Assembly: GCF_016889805.1 (NCBI RefSeq)
Contig: NZ_CP069535.1
Location: 2,046,001-2,110,000 of the forward strand
Reading direction: 5' to 3'
From: Rhodanobacter sp. FDAARGOS 1247
Lineage (GTDB): Bacteria; Pseudomonadota; Gammaproteobacteria; Xanthomonadales; Rhodanobacteraceae
DNA: 64,000 nucleotides
Each line of letters begins with the position of its first letter. Positions within the stretch are counted from its first letter, which is position 1. The notes beneath the pieces were generated by a model. The model saw only the letters and a program-made list of their open reading frames with translations, did no database searches and was not told where the DNA came from. This document shows, piece after piece, positions 9,494 to 18,561 of this stretch. The position numbers and the translations under genes are program-made.

Positions 9494-11389
9494 TCAGCTG
9501 CCTTGATCGGGCCCGTGTTCCAGCGCCCGGCGAATGTCCTCCAGCGCCCCCGGATCATCCAGCGTGGACAGATCGCCCGGATCGCGCTGCTCCGCCAACG
9601 CCTGCAACGAGCGGCGCAGCAGTTTGCCGGAACGGGTCTTCGGCAAGGCATTCACCACATAGATGCGTGACGGCCTTGCCACGCCGCCAAGCTGGTCGAC
9701 CACGCGCTGCTGCATGGCCTTCGCCACCGCGGCGGCACCATCACCGGCATCCCGTTTCAACGTGGCGAACACGATCGGCACCTGCCCCTTCAGCTCGTCC
9801 CTCACGCCGACCACGGCCGCCTCGGCCACCGCCGGATGGCTGGCCACCGACTCCTCGATCTCGCGAGTGCCCAGGCGATGGCCGGCCACGTTGATCACGT
9901 CGTCGGTGCGGCCAAGCACGAAGGTGTAGCCGTCCTCATCGCGCACCGCCCAGTCCAGCGAGCTGTACAGCAGCTCCTTGAAGTGGCTGAAATAGCTGTA
10001 CACGTAGCGGTCGTCGTCACGCCAGATGGTGCTGAGGCAGCCTGGCGGCAACGGCAGCTGCAGCACCAGCACGCCCTTGGTGCCGTGGGGTACTTCCGCG
10101 CCGGTGTTCTCGTCGATCACCTTCATCCGGTAGCCCGGCGCCGGCAGGCCGGGCGAGCCGAATTTCACCGTCTTCAGATCCAGCCCGGGCATCAGGGTGA
10201 TCGCCGGCCAGCCGGTTTCGGTCTGCCAGTAGTTGTCGATCACCGGCACGCCCAGCGCGCCGGTGATCCACTGTGCGGTCGGCTCGTCCAGCGGCTCGCC
10301 GGCGAGGAACAGCCACTTCAGTGTCGACAGGTCGTGCTTCTTCAGCCAGCTCTCGTCCTGCTTCTTCAGCACGCGGATCGCGGTGGGCGAGGAGAACATG
10401 GTGCGCACCTTGTAGCGCTCGCACAGCTGCCACCAGATGCCTGCATCGGGCCGCGTCGGCAGGCCCTCGTACAACAAGCTGGTGGCGCCGCCGATCAACG
10501 GGCCATAGACGTTGTAGGAATGACCCACCGCCCAGCCCACGTCGGAGGTGGAGAACATCACCTGTCCCGGCGCGATGTCGAACACGCAGCGGATCGACAA
10601 GGCCATCGCCACCGCATAACCGCCCACGTCACGCTGCACGCCCTTGGGCTTGCCGGTGGTGCCCGAGGTATACAGCAGGTAGCTCGGCTCGTTCGATTCC
10701 AGCCAGGCCACCGGCACCTCGGCATCCGCGTGCTGCACTCGCAGGCTGGCGTAGTCCAGATCGCGCCCGGCCACCCGGGTCATCTGCGGATCCAGCCCGC
10801 GGTCGATGATCAGCACATGCGGCGGCGGTGCCGACGCCTCGTTCAGCGCCGCATCGACCAGCGGCTTGTACGGGATCACCTTGCCCGCGCGCATGCCGGC
10901 GTCGGCGGCAACCAGCAGCTTCGGTTGCGCGTCGTCGATGCGCAGCGCCAGGTTGTGCGCCGCAAAGCCGCCGAACACCACCGAATGGATCGCGCCGATC
11001 CGCGCGCAGGCCAGCATCGCGAACACCGCCTCGGCGATGTTCGGCAGGTAGATCACCACCCGATCGCCCTTGCCCACGTCCAGCGACTGCAGCACCGCGG
11101 CAAACGTGTTCACCTCGCGATGCAGCTGGCGATAGGTGAACTCGCGGGTGGCCTCGGTCTCGCTGGAAATCGCCACCAGCGCCAGCTGCTCCGCGCGCTC
11201 GGCCAGGTGGCGATCGACCGCGTTGTAGCAGAGGTTGGTCGTGCCGCCCACGAACCAGCGCCGGAACGGCGGGTTCGACTGATCGAGGATCTGCCGCAGC
11301 GGCGTCTCCCAGTGAATCAGCCGCGCCTGCTCGGCCCAGAACGACTCCGGCTCGTCGACCGACTGCCGGTAGAACTCCTCGTAGCGCAT
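9494..11389 (-). CDS. prpE: Propionyl-CoA synthetase (propionate-CoA ligase)
   Basis: AMP-forming acyl-CoA synthetase of 631 residues that activates propionate (and more weakly acetate) for the methylcitrate cycle. The N-terminus MRYEEFYRQSVDEPESFW and VGGTTNLCYNAVDRHL are PrpE-like rather than Acs-like. The adenylation motif YTSGTTGKPKG, NYWQTETGWP, and the C-terminal catalytic lysine in TRSGKLLRRSL are intact. The chosen start is ATG 11389; the open frame runs further upstream but without family similarity. It is unlinked from prpBC by 4 kb and reads convergently with ahpF. An acetyl-CoA synthetase role cannot be excluded. Confidence 0.9.
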   Translation of the reverse strand: MRYEEFYRQSVDEPESFWAEQARLIHWETPLRQILDQSNPPFRRWFVGGTTNLCYNAVDRHLAERAEQLALVAISSETEATREFTYRQLHREVNTFAAVLQSLDVGKGDRVVIYLPNIAEAVFAMLACARIGAIHSVVFGGFAAHNLALRIDDAQPKLLVAADAGMRAGKVIPYKPLVDAALNEASAPPPHVLIIDRGLDPQMTRVAGRDLDYASLRVQHADAEVPVAWLESNEPSYLLYTSGTTGKPKGVQRDVGGYAVAMALSIRCVFDIAPGQVMFSTSDVGWAVGHSYNVYGPLIGGATSLLYEGLPTRPDAGIWWQLCERYKVRTMFSSPTAIRVLKKQDESWLKKHDLSTLKWLFLAGEPLDEPTAQWITGALGVPVIDNYWQTETGWPAITLMPGLDLKTVKFGSPGLPAPGYRMKVIDENTGAEVPHGTKGVLVLQLPLPPGCLSTIWRDDDRYVYSYFSHFKELLYSSLDWAVRDEDGYTFVLGRTDDVINVAGHRLGTREIEESVASHPAVAEAAVVGVRDELKGQVPIVFATLKRDAGDGAAAVAKAMQQRVVDQLGGVARPSRIYVVNALPKTRSGKLLRRSLQALAEQRDPGDLSTLDDPGALEDIRRALEHGPDQGS

Positions 11390-11486
11390 GGGCGGACTCC
11401 AGGGTTTCGTTGCCGCCAGCCTAGACCAGCCCGGCAGCCGCATCATCGCGACAATGGTCGTAGCTGAGCATGGCCTTTCGCCGCGC

Positions 11487-11517
11487 TTGACCCTCACGTA
11501 ACGTGAGGCCCCAGTGT
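11487..11517 (+). promoter_or_regulatory. MerR-type promoter/operator upstream of the TipAS regulator
   Basis: A perfect 17-bp palindrome CCTCACGTAACGTGAGG at 11492-11508 begins inside the -35 box TTGACC (11487-11492). A weak -10 (CAGTGT, 11512-11517) lies 19 bp away. An operator inside an over-long 19-bp spacer is the hallmark of MerR-family control, and the half-site resembles known MerR/SoxR sites. Autoregulation of the next gene is likely. Confidence 0.7.
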
Positions 11518-11548
11518 GCACGGCGCACACCGAAGGAGAAGGCAAGCC

Positions 11549-12577
11549 ATGTTGTTGACCGTGGGCGAACTCGCCAGGCGCTGCGGACTGACCGTCCGTA
11601 CGCTGCACCATTACGACACCATCGGCCTGCTGACCCCGTCGGTGCGCTCCGCTGCCGGCTATCGACACTACGACCGGGCGAACATCGAACGCCTGCACCG
11701 TATCCAGGCCCTGCGTCAGTTGGGCCTGTCGCTGGCCGACATCGGCAAAGCCCTGTCCGGACCGCTGCAGCCATTGGCCGAGGTGGTCGACCGGCAGATC
11801 ACGCAGATCGACCGCGAGCTCGCCGAAGGCACCCGCCTGCGCGAGCGCCTGGTGCATCTGCGCGCGCAGCTGGCGCACGGACAGTCCCCCGACCTGGCCG
11901 ACTGGCTGGACACGCTGGAGCTGATGACGATGTACGAGAAGTATTTCTCACCCGAGGAACTGAAGACCCTGCCGCTGCACACCGACCCGGACGTGCTGAC
12001 CGACTGGAGCGCCCTGGTCAGCGCCGTGCAATCGGCGATGGACCGCGGCGCCACGCCGGACGATCCCGACGCGCAGATCCTGGCGCAACAGTGGATGACG
12101 ATGGTCGGCCGCGGCACCGGCGGCAATCCCGCCTTCCTGATGCGCCTGCATGCGATGAACGAGAACGAGCCCGGCCTGCGCGAACGCAGCGGCATCACCC
12201 GCGAGCTGGAGCAGTTCGTGGAGCAGTCGATGGTCGCGGGGCGGCTGGCGATCTTCGAGCGCTACCTCACGCCGCACGACATGCCGCGCATGCGCGAGCT
12301 TTACGGCCGGCAGATGTACGCGTGGCCGCCACTGATCGCCGAACTGCGCCAGGCGATCGCCGACCATCTGCCTGCCGACGATCCGCATGCGCGACAGCTG
12401 GCGACGCGCTGGATGGCATTGTTCCGCGCCTACGCCGGCGATGATCCGGCGACGCACGCCCGCATCCGCGAGGCCTACGCCAGGGAACCGGACCTGCGCA
12501 GCGGCAGCGCGGTGGACGACACGCTGCTGGACTACGTGCGGCAGGCATTGAAAGGCCCGGCGCGCTCGTCGCACTGA
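11549..12577 (+). CDS. MerR-family regulator with TipAS-like effector domain
   Basis: A 342-residue transcription factor. Residues 1-70 are a MerR winged helix (LLTVGELARRCGLTVRTLHHYD). A dimerisation coiled coil covers about 80-120. From MYEKYFSPEELKTLP onward it resembles the TipAS ligand-binding domain of thiopeptide-sensing TipA regulators, apparently in two successive segments (about 130-230 and 230-320). Start ATG 11549 follows GGAGAAGG. It is divergent from prpE and isolated downstream by a terminator, so no dedicated target gene is visible apart from its own promoter. Effector unknown; TipAS proteins often bind hydrophobic drugs or peptides. Confidence 0.85.
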   Translation: MLLTVGELARRCGLTVRTLHHYDTIGLLTPSVRSAAGYRHYDRANIERLHRIQALRQLGLSLADIGKALSGPLQPLAEVVDRQITQIDRELAEGTRLRERLVHLRAQLAHGQSPDLADWLDTLELMTMYEKYFSPEELKTLPLHTDPDVLTDWSALVSAVQSAMDRGATPDDPDAQILAQQWMTMVGRGTGGNPAFLMRLHAMNENEPGLRERSGITRELEQFVEQSMVAGRLAIFERYLTPHDMPRMRELYGRQMYAWPPLIAELRQAIADHLPADDPHARQLATRWMALFRAYAGDDPATHARIREAYAREPDLRSGSAVDDTLLDYVRQALKGPARSSH

Positions 12578-12591
12578 CCGGCGCGCACAAA

Positions 12592-12617
12592 AAAGGGTGG
12601 CCGATCGGCCACCCTTT
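12592..12617. terminator. Bidirectional terminator between the MerR gene and mdh
   Basis: AAAGGGTGGCCGATC is followed by its perfect complement GGCCACCCTTT, flanked by A and T runs. It serves the convergent MerR gene and mdh. Confidence 0.85.
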
Positions 12618-12642
12618 CCGGTTCCCTGCGGGAGCCGACTTG

Positions 12643-13629
12643 TTACTTCGCGAACAGATGCTCGACGCCGGCGCGCTCCTCGCGCAGTTCCTTGTCGGTG
12701 GCATCCATGCGGGCGCGCGAGAAGTCGCTGACCGGCAGGTCCTGCACGATCGTGTACTTGCCGTCCTTCACCGTCACCGGGTAGCCGTAGATAACGCCCG
12801 GGGCGATGCCGTAGGAACCGTCGGACGGAATGCCCATCGAAACCCAGTCGCCCTCGGCCGTGCCCAGTGCCCACGAGCGCATGTGGTCGATCGCGGCCGA
12901 CGCGGCGGAGGCCGCGGACGAGGCGCCGCGCGCCTTGATGATCGCCGCGCCGCGCTGCTGCACGGTCGGGATGAAGTCGCTCTCGTACCAGGCCTGGTCG
13001 ATCAGGCTCAGCGCCGGCTTGCCGTCGACGGTGGTCTGCGACAGGTCCGGATACTGGGTGGAGCTGTGGTTGCCCCAGATCGTCATCTTCTTGACGTCGG
13101 TGTTGTGCTTGCCGGTCTTCTCGGCCAGCTGCGCCTTGGCGCGGTTGTGGTCCAGGCGGACCATCGCGGTGAAGCACTTCGGGTCCAGGTCCGGCGCGTT
13201 CTGCTGGGCGATCAGCGCATTGGTGTTGGCCGGGTTGCCGACCACCAGCACCTTCACGTCGCGCCTGGCGTGGTCATTGATCGCCTTGCCCTGCGGACCG
13301 AAGATCGCACCGTTCGCTTCCAGCAGATCCTTGCGCTCCATGCCCGGGCCGCGCGGACGGGCGCCGACCAGCAGCGCATAGTCGACGTCCTTGAAGGCGA
13401 CGTTGGCATCGTCGGTGGCGACCACGCCGGCCAGGGTCGGGAAGGCGCAATCGTTCAATTCCATCACCACGCCCTGCAGCGACGGCAAGGCCGGGGTGAT
13501 TTCCAGCAGGTGCAGGATCACCGGCTGGTCCGGGCCCAGCATGTCGCCGGCGGCGATACGGAACAGCAAGGCATAACCGATCTGGCCGGCAGCGCCGGTA
13601 ACGGCAACGCGAACGGGGGCTTTCATCAT
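12643..13629 (-). CDS. mdh: Malate dehydrogenase (NAD)
   Basis: TCA-cycle malate/oxaloacetate oxidoreductase of 328 residues. It is of the cytosolic-type class common in Xanthomonadales and Burkholderiales ([20 protein letters not shown]), with the NAD-binding glycine motif GAAGQIG, substrate arginines in [13 protein letters not shown], and catalytic HNRAK...[10 protein letters not shown]. Two consecutive ATG codons (13629 and 13626) follow GGAG, and either could be used. The aminotransferase gene ends 87 bp upstream on the same strand, so the two may be cotranscribed. Confidence 0.96.
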   Translation of the reverse strand: MMKAPVRVAVTGAAGQIGYALLFRIAAGDMLGPDQPVILHLLEITPALPSLQGVVMELNDCAFPTLAGVVATDDANVAFKDVDYALLVGARPRGPGMERKDLLEANGAIFGPQGKAINDHARRDVKVLVVGNPANTNALIAQQNAPDLDPKCFTAMVRLDHNRAKAQLAEKTGKHNTDVKKMTIWGNHSSTQYPDLSQTTVDGKPALSLIDQAWYESDFIPTVQQRGAAIIKARGASSAASAASAAIDHMRSWALGTAEGDWVSMGIPSDGSYGIAPGVIYGYPVTVKDGKYTIVQDLPVSDFSRARMDATDKELREERAGVEHLFAK

Positions 13630-13716
13630 TTGATCTCCGGGAAGGGGGAATCGGCAAAGGAAAATCGGAAGAGCGGAGCGGGCCGATGCCCGACTCCCCA
13701 TTCCCGATTCACGGGT

Positions 13717-14916
13717 TCAATTCAGCTCGGCGAAAAACTCGGCAATGCGTTGCAGGCCCGGCTGCAATTGTGCAGCCGGACAGGTGTACGAGATGCGCAT
13801 CGCACGCGGCTCGCCAAAGGCGGAACCGGGCACGCAGGCGACGCCCTTGGCCTCCAGCAGCGCGGCGCAGAATTCCACGTCGTTGTTGATCGCCACGCCG
13901 TGGTGGCTCTTGCCGAAGGCCACCGAAACGTCGGGAAATGCGTAGAACGCACCCTGCGGCCGCGGGCAGACCACGCCGGGAATCGCGCTGAGCGCGGCAA
14001 ACACGGTGTCGCGACGGCCAGCGAATTCCTCGCACTTGGCCTGCGGGACATCCTGCGGTCCGCTCAGCGCCGCCACGGCTGCGGCGGTGATCACTTCCGG
14101 CAGGCTGGTGATGTGGTTGGAGTTCAACGTGGTGACGGCCTTCGCCACCGCTTCCGGCGCCGCGATCAGGCCCACGCGCCAGCCCGGCATGCCGTAGGTC
14201 TTGGACACCGAATCGACGAAGATCACCCGTTCCTTCAGCTCGGGCTTGGCGAACACGAAGTTGTGGTAGCCGATGCCGTCGAACACCATCGAGTTGTAGA
14301 TGTCGTCGGTGATCACCCAGGTATCCGGGTGCCTCGCCAGCACCTCGGCCAGCGCCGCGATCTCCGCGCCGGTGTAGACCATGCCGGTGGGGTTGGACGG
14401 ATTGTTGAACAGGAACACCTTGGGCTTGCGCACCAGCGCGGCGTCGAGCTGGGCCGGAGTGAGCTTGTAGTTCTGCTCCGATCCGCAATGCATCACGTTG
14501 ACCTTTGCGCCCACGATGTCGGCGATGTCGCGGTACGTGGTCCAGTACGGCGCGGCGAAACAGATCTCATCGCCCTCGTCCAGCAGCGCCTCGGCCAGGT
14601 TGTACAGCACGTGCTTGGCGCCGATGCCGATCGACAGGTTCGTGCGCCCATAGCCGGAAAAACCCAGTGCTTCGATGTGCTTCAGGAATGCATCCAGCAG
14701 CGCGTCGGCGCCGCGGTTGCTGCCGTACTGGCCGGAGTCATGCGACAGCGACTCGCGTGCGGCGGCATAAACGTGTTCGCCCGGCAGGAAGTTCGGTACG
14801 CCGATGGAGAAGCTGATGATGTCGCGGCCGGCAGCCTTGAGCTGTTTCGCCTTCTCGGCAATCACCATGATCGCGCTGGGTTTGGCGCGGCCGACACGCT
14901 GGGCGAGCTGGGGCAT
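13717..14916 (-). CDS. Aspartate aminotransferase-type PLP enzyme
   Basis: Fold-type I, class I/II aminotransferase of 399 residues, close to subgroup Ib aspartate aminotransferases (L-aspartate plus 2-oxoglutarate to oxaloacetate plus glutamate). The PLP-binding lysine is in SVSKTYGMPGWRVG, with NNPSNPTG and the C-terminal arginine region RISYTC. It starts at ATG 14916. Being just upstream of mdh, it could link aspartate with oxaloacetate and malate. Closely related enzymes use prephenate or aromatic substrates, so exact specificity is uncertain. Confidence 0.88.
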   Translation of the reverse strand: MPQLAQRVGRAKPSAIMVIAEKAKQLKAAGRDIISFSIGVPNFLPGEHVYAAARESLSHDSGQYGSNRGADALLDAFLKHIEALGFSGYGRTNLSIGIGAKHVLYNLAEALLDEGDEICFAAPYWTTYRDIADIVGAKVNVMHCGSEQNYKLTPAQLDAALVRKPKVFLFNNPSNPTGMVYTGAEIAALAEVLARHPDTWVITDDIYNSMVFDGIGYHNFVFAKPELKERVIFVDSVSKTYGMPGWRVGLIAAPEAVAKAVTTLNSNHITSLPEVITAAAVAALSGPQDVPQAKCEEFAGRRDTVFAALSAIPGVVCPRPQGAFYAFPDVSVAFGKSHHGVAINNDVEFCAALLEAKGVACVPGSAFGEPRAMRISYTCPAAQLQPGLQRIAEFFAELN

Positions 14917-15066
14917 GGGTCTCTCACGCTGGGGGAGGAAGCAAAGGCGGTGATTTTATCACGCCATCCGGACCCGGCGCTGGTCGTGCACGCCATGTCC
15001 ACGAGAACCGGGCATGATGGCCACGCCCGCGCGACGGGCGGCTCACTCAACACGGAGGAGATCCAC

Positions 15067-15321
15067 ATGCACTGGCTTTGGGTATTCGTGATTGGACTGA
15101 TCGTCGGCCTGGTGGCCAAGCTGCTGATGCCGGGCAAGGACCCGGGCGGCTTCATCATCACCGCCATCATCGGCATTGCCGGCTCGCTGCTCGCCACCTG
15201 GGTCGGCCAGAACGTGTTTGGCTGGTACCAGGAGGGGCAATCGGCCGGTTTCATCGCTTCGGTGATCGGTGCGATCGTGTTGCTGCTGATCTACCACTTG
15301 CTCAAGCGCAAGTCCGCCTGA
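15067..15321 (+). CDS. GlsB/YeaQ/YmgE-family small membrane stress protein
   Basis: An 84-residue protein made almost entirely of three hydrophobic helices, with the family signature GLIVGLVAKLLMPGKDPGGF near the N-terminus and a basic tail KRKSA. Members are transglycosylase-associated or stress-induced inner-membrane proteins of unclear biochemical role. ATG 15067 follows GGAG. It is monocistronic, with a hairpin terminator after the stop. Confidence 0.88.
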   Translation: MHWLWVFVIGLIVGLVAKLLMPGKDPGGFIITAIIGIAGSLLATWVGQNVFGWYQEGQSAGFIASVIGAIVLLLIYHLLKRKSA

Positions 15322-15327
15322 GCAGCG

Positions 15328-15360
15328 ATCCCGGCGGAGCGCCGCTCTGCCGGGATGTTT
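15328..15360 (+). terminator. Terminator of the YmgE-like gene
   Basis: ATCCCGGC pairs with GCCGGGAT (15328-15335 with 15349-15356), with an inner GAGCG-type stem, followed by GTTT. Confidence 0.7.
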
Positions 15361-15415
15361 CCGATCAGGCTCACCTGATCGTGCCGGGTTTCATCAGGCC
15401 TGCTCGTCAGGCTCG

Positions 15416-15853
15416 TCAGGCCTGCGCCAGCCCGCCCAGCAGCTTGCCGGCCAGACCTTCAAGCATGCCCAGATCGAAGCCGCTGCCCTGCCCCGCATCC
15501 GGCACCTGGCCATCCGGCGTCATGTGATCGACCGCGTGTGGCAGCACGTGCGACAACCCGCTGAGTACCACGCCCGGATCGACCCCGAGCTTGCTGGCAG
15601 CCTCCTGCACCAGCGAACCCATGCCACCGTTCTGCAGCGCCTGACCGAGCTGATCCCCCGAGACCGGCTGGTTGGCGCCGGTGCCCACCCATGACTGCAC
15701 CGCGCCGCCGAGCCCGTGCTGCTGCAACATGCTGATCAGGCCCTGCACGCCGCCGGCGCGCTGCAGCAGATCACCCGCCACCGAGATCATCGAGCCGGCA
15801 CCGCCGCCCTGCTGCTGTCCCTGACCGCCAAGCAAATCGTCGAGGAATGACAT
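15416..15853 (-). CDS. YidB/DUF937-family protein
   Basis: A 145-residue protein of the YidB family (DUF937), function unknown. It opens with MSFLDDLLGG followed by a Gly/Gln-rich linker, then short amphipathic helices and the conserved pattern QPVSGDQLGQAL...LGVDPGVVLSGLSHVLPHAVDHMTPDGQVP. No signal peptide or membrane segment. ATG 15853 is preceded by AAGGAG. It stands alone between two terminators. Confidence 0.85.
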   Translation of the reverse strand: MSFLDDLLGGQGQQQGGGAGSMISVAGDLLQRAGGVQGLISMLQQHGLGGAVQSWVGTGANQPVSGDQLGQALQNGGMGSLVQEAASKLGVDPGVVLSGLSHVLPHAVDHMTPDGQVPDAGQGSGFDLGMLEGLAGKLLGGLAQA

Positions 15854-15940
15854 GGTCGTTCTCCTTGATGAATGAACAAGCGTGAAGCCAGTCGATCATA
15901 GGCTGATGAAACCGGCGCGACCATGACCTTCGACCCAAAA

Positions 15941-15966
15941 AAATCGCCGGCGTCAGCCGGCGATTT
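15941..15966. terminator. Terminator after the cyclophilin gene
   Basis: AAATCGCCGGC and GCCGGCGATTT form a perfect stem with a short GTCA loop. An A run on the plus strand gives a T run for minus-strand transcripts from the cyclophilin gene. Confidence 0.85.
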
Positions 15967-15988
15967 CCTGCGAATCCTGATGATGGAT

Positions 15989-16498
15989 TCAGCCGCGCTG
16001 GTCGAGCACCGCGTTCCATTCCTTGACGCGATCCGACTGCGCCGCCAGCAGGGCATCGACGTCGCCGTCCACGGTGACCTTCTCGATCGTGTCGCCCTGG
16101 CTGATCGCGTTGACCACGTTCATGTCGGCGGCATCGACCACTTCGCCGAACACGCTGTGCTTGCCGTCCAGCCACGGGGTCGGGCCATGGGTGATGAAGA
16201 ACTGGCTGCCGTTGGTGCGCGGACCGGCGTTGGCCATCGACAGCACGCCCGGCTTGTCGTGCTTCAGCGAGGCGTTGAACTCGTCCTCGAACTTGTAGCC
16301 CGGACCGCCGCGACCGCTGCCCTCGGGGCAACCGCCCTGGATCATGAAGTCGGCGATCACGCGATGGAACGACAGGCCGTCGTAGTAGCCACGCTTTGCC
16401 AGGTTGACGAAGTTGGCCACCGTGACCGGCGCCTTGTCTTCATGCAGGCGCAGGTGGATCGGGCCGCGGTTGGTGGTGAAGGTGACATTGATGGTCAT
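15989..16498 (-). CDS. ppiB: Peptidyl-prolyl cis-trans isomerase, cyclophilin type
   Basis: A 169-residue cytoplasmic cyclophilin with no signal peptide, matching PpiB length. Active-site and signature residues are present: [28 protein letters not shown], and [12 protein letters not shown]. It catalyses proline isomerisation during folding. It starts at ATG 16498 and ends with its own terminator. Confidence 0.95.
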   Translation of the reverse strand: MTINVTFTTNRGPIHLRLHEDKAPVTVANFVNLAKRGYYDGLSFHRVIADFMIQGGCPEGSGRGGPGYKFEDEFNASLKHDKPGVLSMANAGPRTNGSQFFITHGPTPWLDGKHSVFGEVVDAADMNVVNAISQGDTIEKVTVDGDVDALLAAQSDRVKEWNAVLDQRG

Positions 16499-16605
16499 GG
16501 CAAATCCTTGGGTTCAAGAGCTGCACCGTGCCACGGCACGGATATCGGGGTCGTGAAGGATAACCCAGCCCGGGTGGTGGATCAGCCATGGCCGACCGTC
16601 GATGC

Positions 16606-18456
16606 TCAGGGCAGGCCCAGTTTGCCGCGGTCGAGCACACCGACGCCACGCGGCCGGGCCGCGGGCGCCGGCGCATCGACCGGCCATGACTTGCCCTCGT
16701 ACAGGTGCCCCCACAACCGATCCAGCGCCACGTAGCCGTAGGGCAGCAGCGGCACGTGGCGCTCGCCGAAACCTGGCAGGGCGAGGAACGCATCGAAGTG
16801 CTGCGCATGCGGCACCTTCCAGTAGATCGGCCGGCGCCCTTCGTCGCGCAGCCATTCCACGTACGGCTCGGAACTGAAAACCGTGGGCAGCAAGCCGTCG
16901 CTGGCGCCGTGCAGCACCCACAGCGGCAGGTCCGCCCGCGGCAGGCGAGCGGCGGTTTCGGCCACCGAAGCGTGCAGCGCCTGCGCCTCGTGGTCTTCGC
17001 CGGTCCACAGCGCGCGCAGGCATTCGCTGCCGATCAGGGTCGGATCGGCCGATACATTGACGCCGCCGTAAAGCCCGATGCCGTTGCCCGGGGGAATGCC
17101 CGAACCCTCGGCCCACCATGCTGCCCGCGTCGCGGCGTCCGCCACGCCCGGCGCGCCACCGGCACCGATCGCCGCGTAGTGAAATCCGCAAGGCATGTCG
17201 CCCGCGCCGCGCCGCAGGTAGGACGATGCGTAGCCCGCCGCGATCACCCGCCACAGGTCGAACGCCGTGGTGCTGGCCGCCGTGTCCATCGCCTCGTCGG
17301 TCCAGCCACGCGCATGCAGATAGTCCCGCACCTGCGCGGACTGCTGCGCCAGCGTGTTGCCACTGAGCTTGCCTTGGGCCCGCAGGCTGGCGCAGCGGAT
17401 CGGCCATGCCGGCAACGCCACGCCGCGTGGCCCGCGCGCCATCGGTACGCCGGCAAACTGTTCCGCGCTCAGGGCGCAGGGCAGCCAGATCGCCGCCTCG
17501 GTGGCGTAGTCATACAACGCGCGACCGCGATCCTTCACGTGCACATTCGGTTCCAGCGCGACCACGCCGGCGAAGAATCCGTCGTGATCCAGCCCGGCCG
17601 CCTGCAATACCGCACCGCCGCCATTGGAGATGCCGGTGGCGATGATCTTCGTGTTCTGCGGCGTAAACGGCGCCTCTTCCGGATACGCCCGATCGAGCAT
17701 GGCCAGGCCGAACTGCGCGGCCTGGATCACGTGCCTGCCCCAGGCCGCCTCCGGGTTGTCGCCCGAATGCATGTGCTTGATCGCGATGCCGGTGACCGGC
17801 GGCCCCGGCATCGGCTGGAATTCCAGCGCGGCGTCGCCCTTTTTCGCGCGACGCCCGTCCAGCGCCACGCCGCTGTGATCGGCGAAATCGAAGTAGCCCG
17901 TGCCGGTGCCCTTGTCGGTATATGCCACCGCGCAGCCGTGCGGCAGGCCCCACGCGCCGGCCAGCGAAATCGCGCCGTAGATGCCGCGCGAGCCCGAGGA
18001 AGCCGTCACCACCAGGCAGCGTTTCTGCTTGTCGAAGTTGTCCGGCAACTGCAGCAATACGCGATGCGGCGCGCGTGCGCCGGGAATCCGGGCAAACGCC
18101 GAGTATTCGCGCCCGGGCACGTCGGGCACCGCGCCGTAGACCGTGCCGTAGCCACCCAGCGGACCCAGGTCGGCGATGCCCTTCCAGCTGGTCTGGATCG
18201 CGCGTCGCCGCAGTTCTTCCGCGCCGGGGTCGAGTGGATCGGTGAAGGGCAGCGGCGCAGCGGCCAGGCCGGCAAGGCCCAGCCCCGCACTCAGCAGATC
18301 ATCGCGACCGCGATGTTCGGTCACCCGCACTTCCCCGTAGTCGACCTCTGGCATGGCAGCTTCCTTCCCCGTGGCATGGCTGGCACAAGCGGACAGCATG
18401 ACGGATAAGGGCATGAAGCAGAACAGCCAGGGCAGGCGACGGGCGGAATTTTTCAT
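16606..18456 (-). CDS. D-(-)-3-hydroxybutyrate oligomer hydrolase, lipoprotein form
   Basis: Hydrolyses 3-hydroxybutyrate oligomers released from PHB to monomers. The 616-residue protein matches the 3HB-oligomer hydrolase family along its length: TDPLDPGAEELRRRAIQTSW, ASSGSRGIYGAISLAGAWGL, and the nucleophile motif GISNG with Ser277. Near the C-terminus LWVLHGASDGLLPT and HAQHFDAFL give candidate Asp and His. The N-terminus carries a signal peptide with a lipobox (LSAC, Cys24), so it is probably anchored to the outer membrane facing the periplasm or the surface. The Shine-Dalgarno is weak (CGGGA). It is divergent from the response-regulator gene with 105 bp between. It is part of the PHB locus with the depolymerase 6 kb away. 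Confidence 0.88.
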   Translation of the reverse strand: MKNSARRLPWLFCFMPLSVMLSACASHATGKEAAMPEVDYGEVRVTEHRGRDDLLSAGLGLAGLAAAPLPFTDPLDPGAEELRRRAIQTSWKGIADLGPLGGYGTVYGAVPDVPGREYSAFARIPGARAPHRVLLQLPDNFDKQKRCLVVTASSGSRGIYGAISLAGAWGLPHGCAVAYTDKGTGTGYFDFADHSGVALDGRRAKKGDAALEFQPMPGPPVTGIAIKHMHSGDNPEAAWGRHVIQAAQFGLAMLDRAYPEEAPFTPQNTKIIATGISNGGGAVLQAAGLDHDGFFAGVVALEPNVHVKDRGRALYDYATEAAIWLPCALSAEQFAGVPMARGPRGVALPAWPIRCASLRAQGKLSGNTLAQQSAQVRDYLHARGWTDEAMDTAASTTAFDLWRVIAAGYASSYLRRGAGDMPCGFHYAAIGAGGAPGVADAATRAAWWAEGSGIPPGNGIGLYGGVNVSADPTLIGSECLRALWTGEDHEAQALHASVAETAARLPRADLPLWVLHGASDGLLPTVFSSEPYVEWLRDEGRRPIYWKVPHAQHFDAFLALPGFGERHVPLLPYGYVALDRLWGHLYEGKSWPVDAPAPAARPRGVGVLDRGKLGLP

Positions 18457-18561
18457 TCCCGCACCATAGCAAGCACAGGGCGCCTGGCCATCGTACGAAA
18501 GTCCATCGCCGCCACGGCGGCAAACTCGACGCGGCCGCGGCGGCCAGCTAACTTCAGCGTC

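Noticed and set aside
15043..15297. 84-codon frame antisense to the YmgE-like gene
   Set aside because: Polar Asp/Gln/His mix opposite hydrophobic helices; a shadow.
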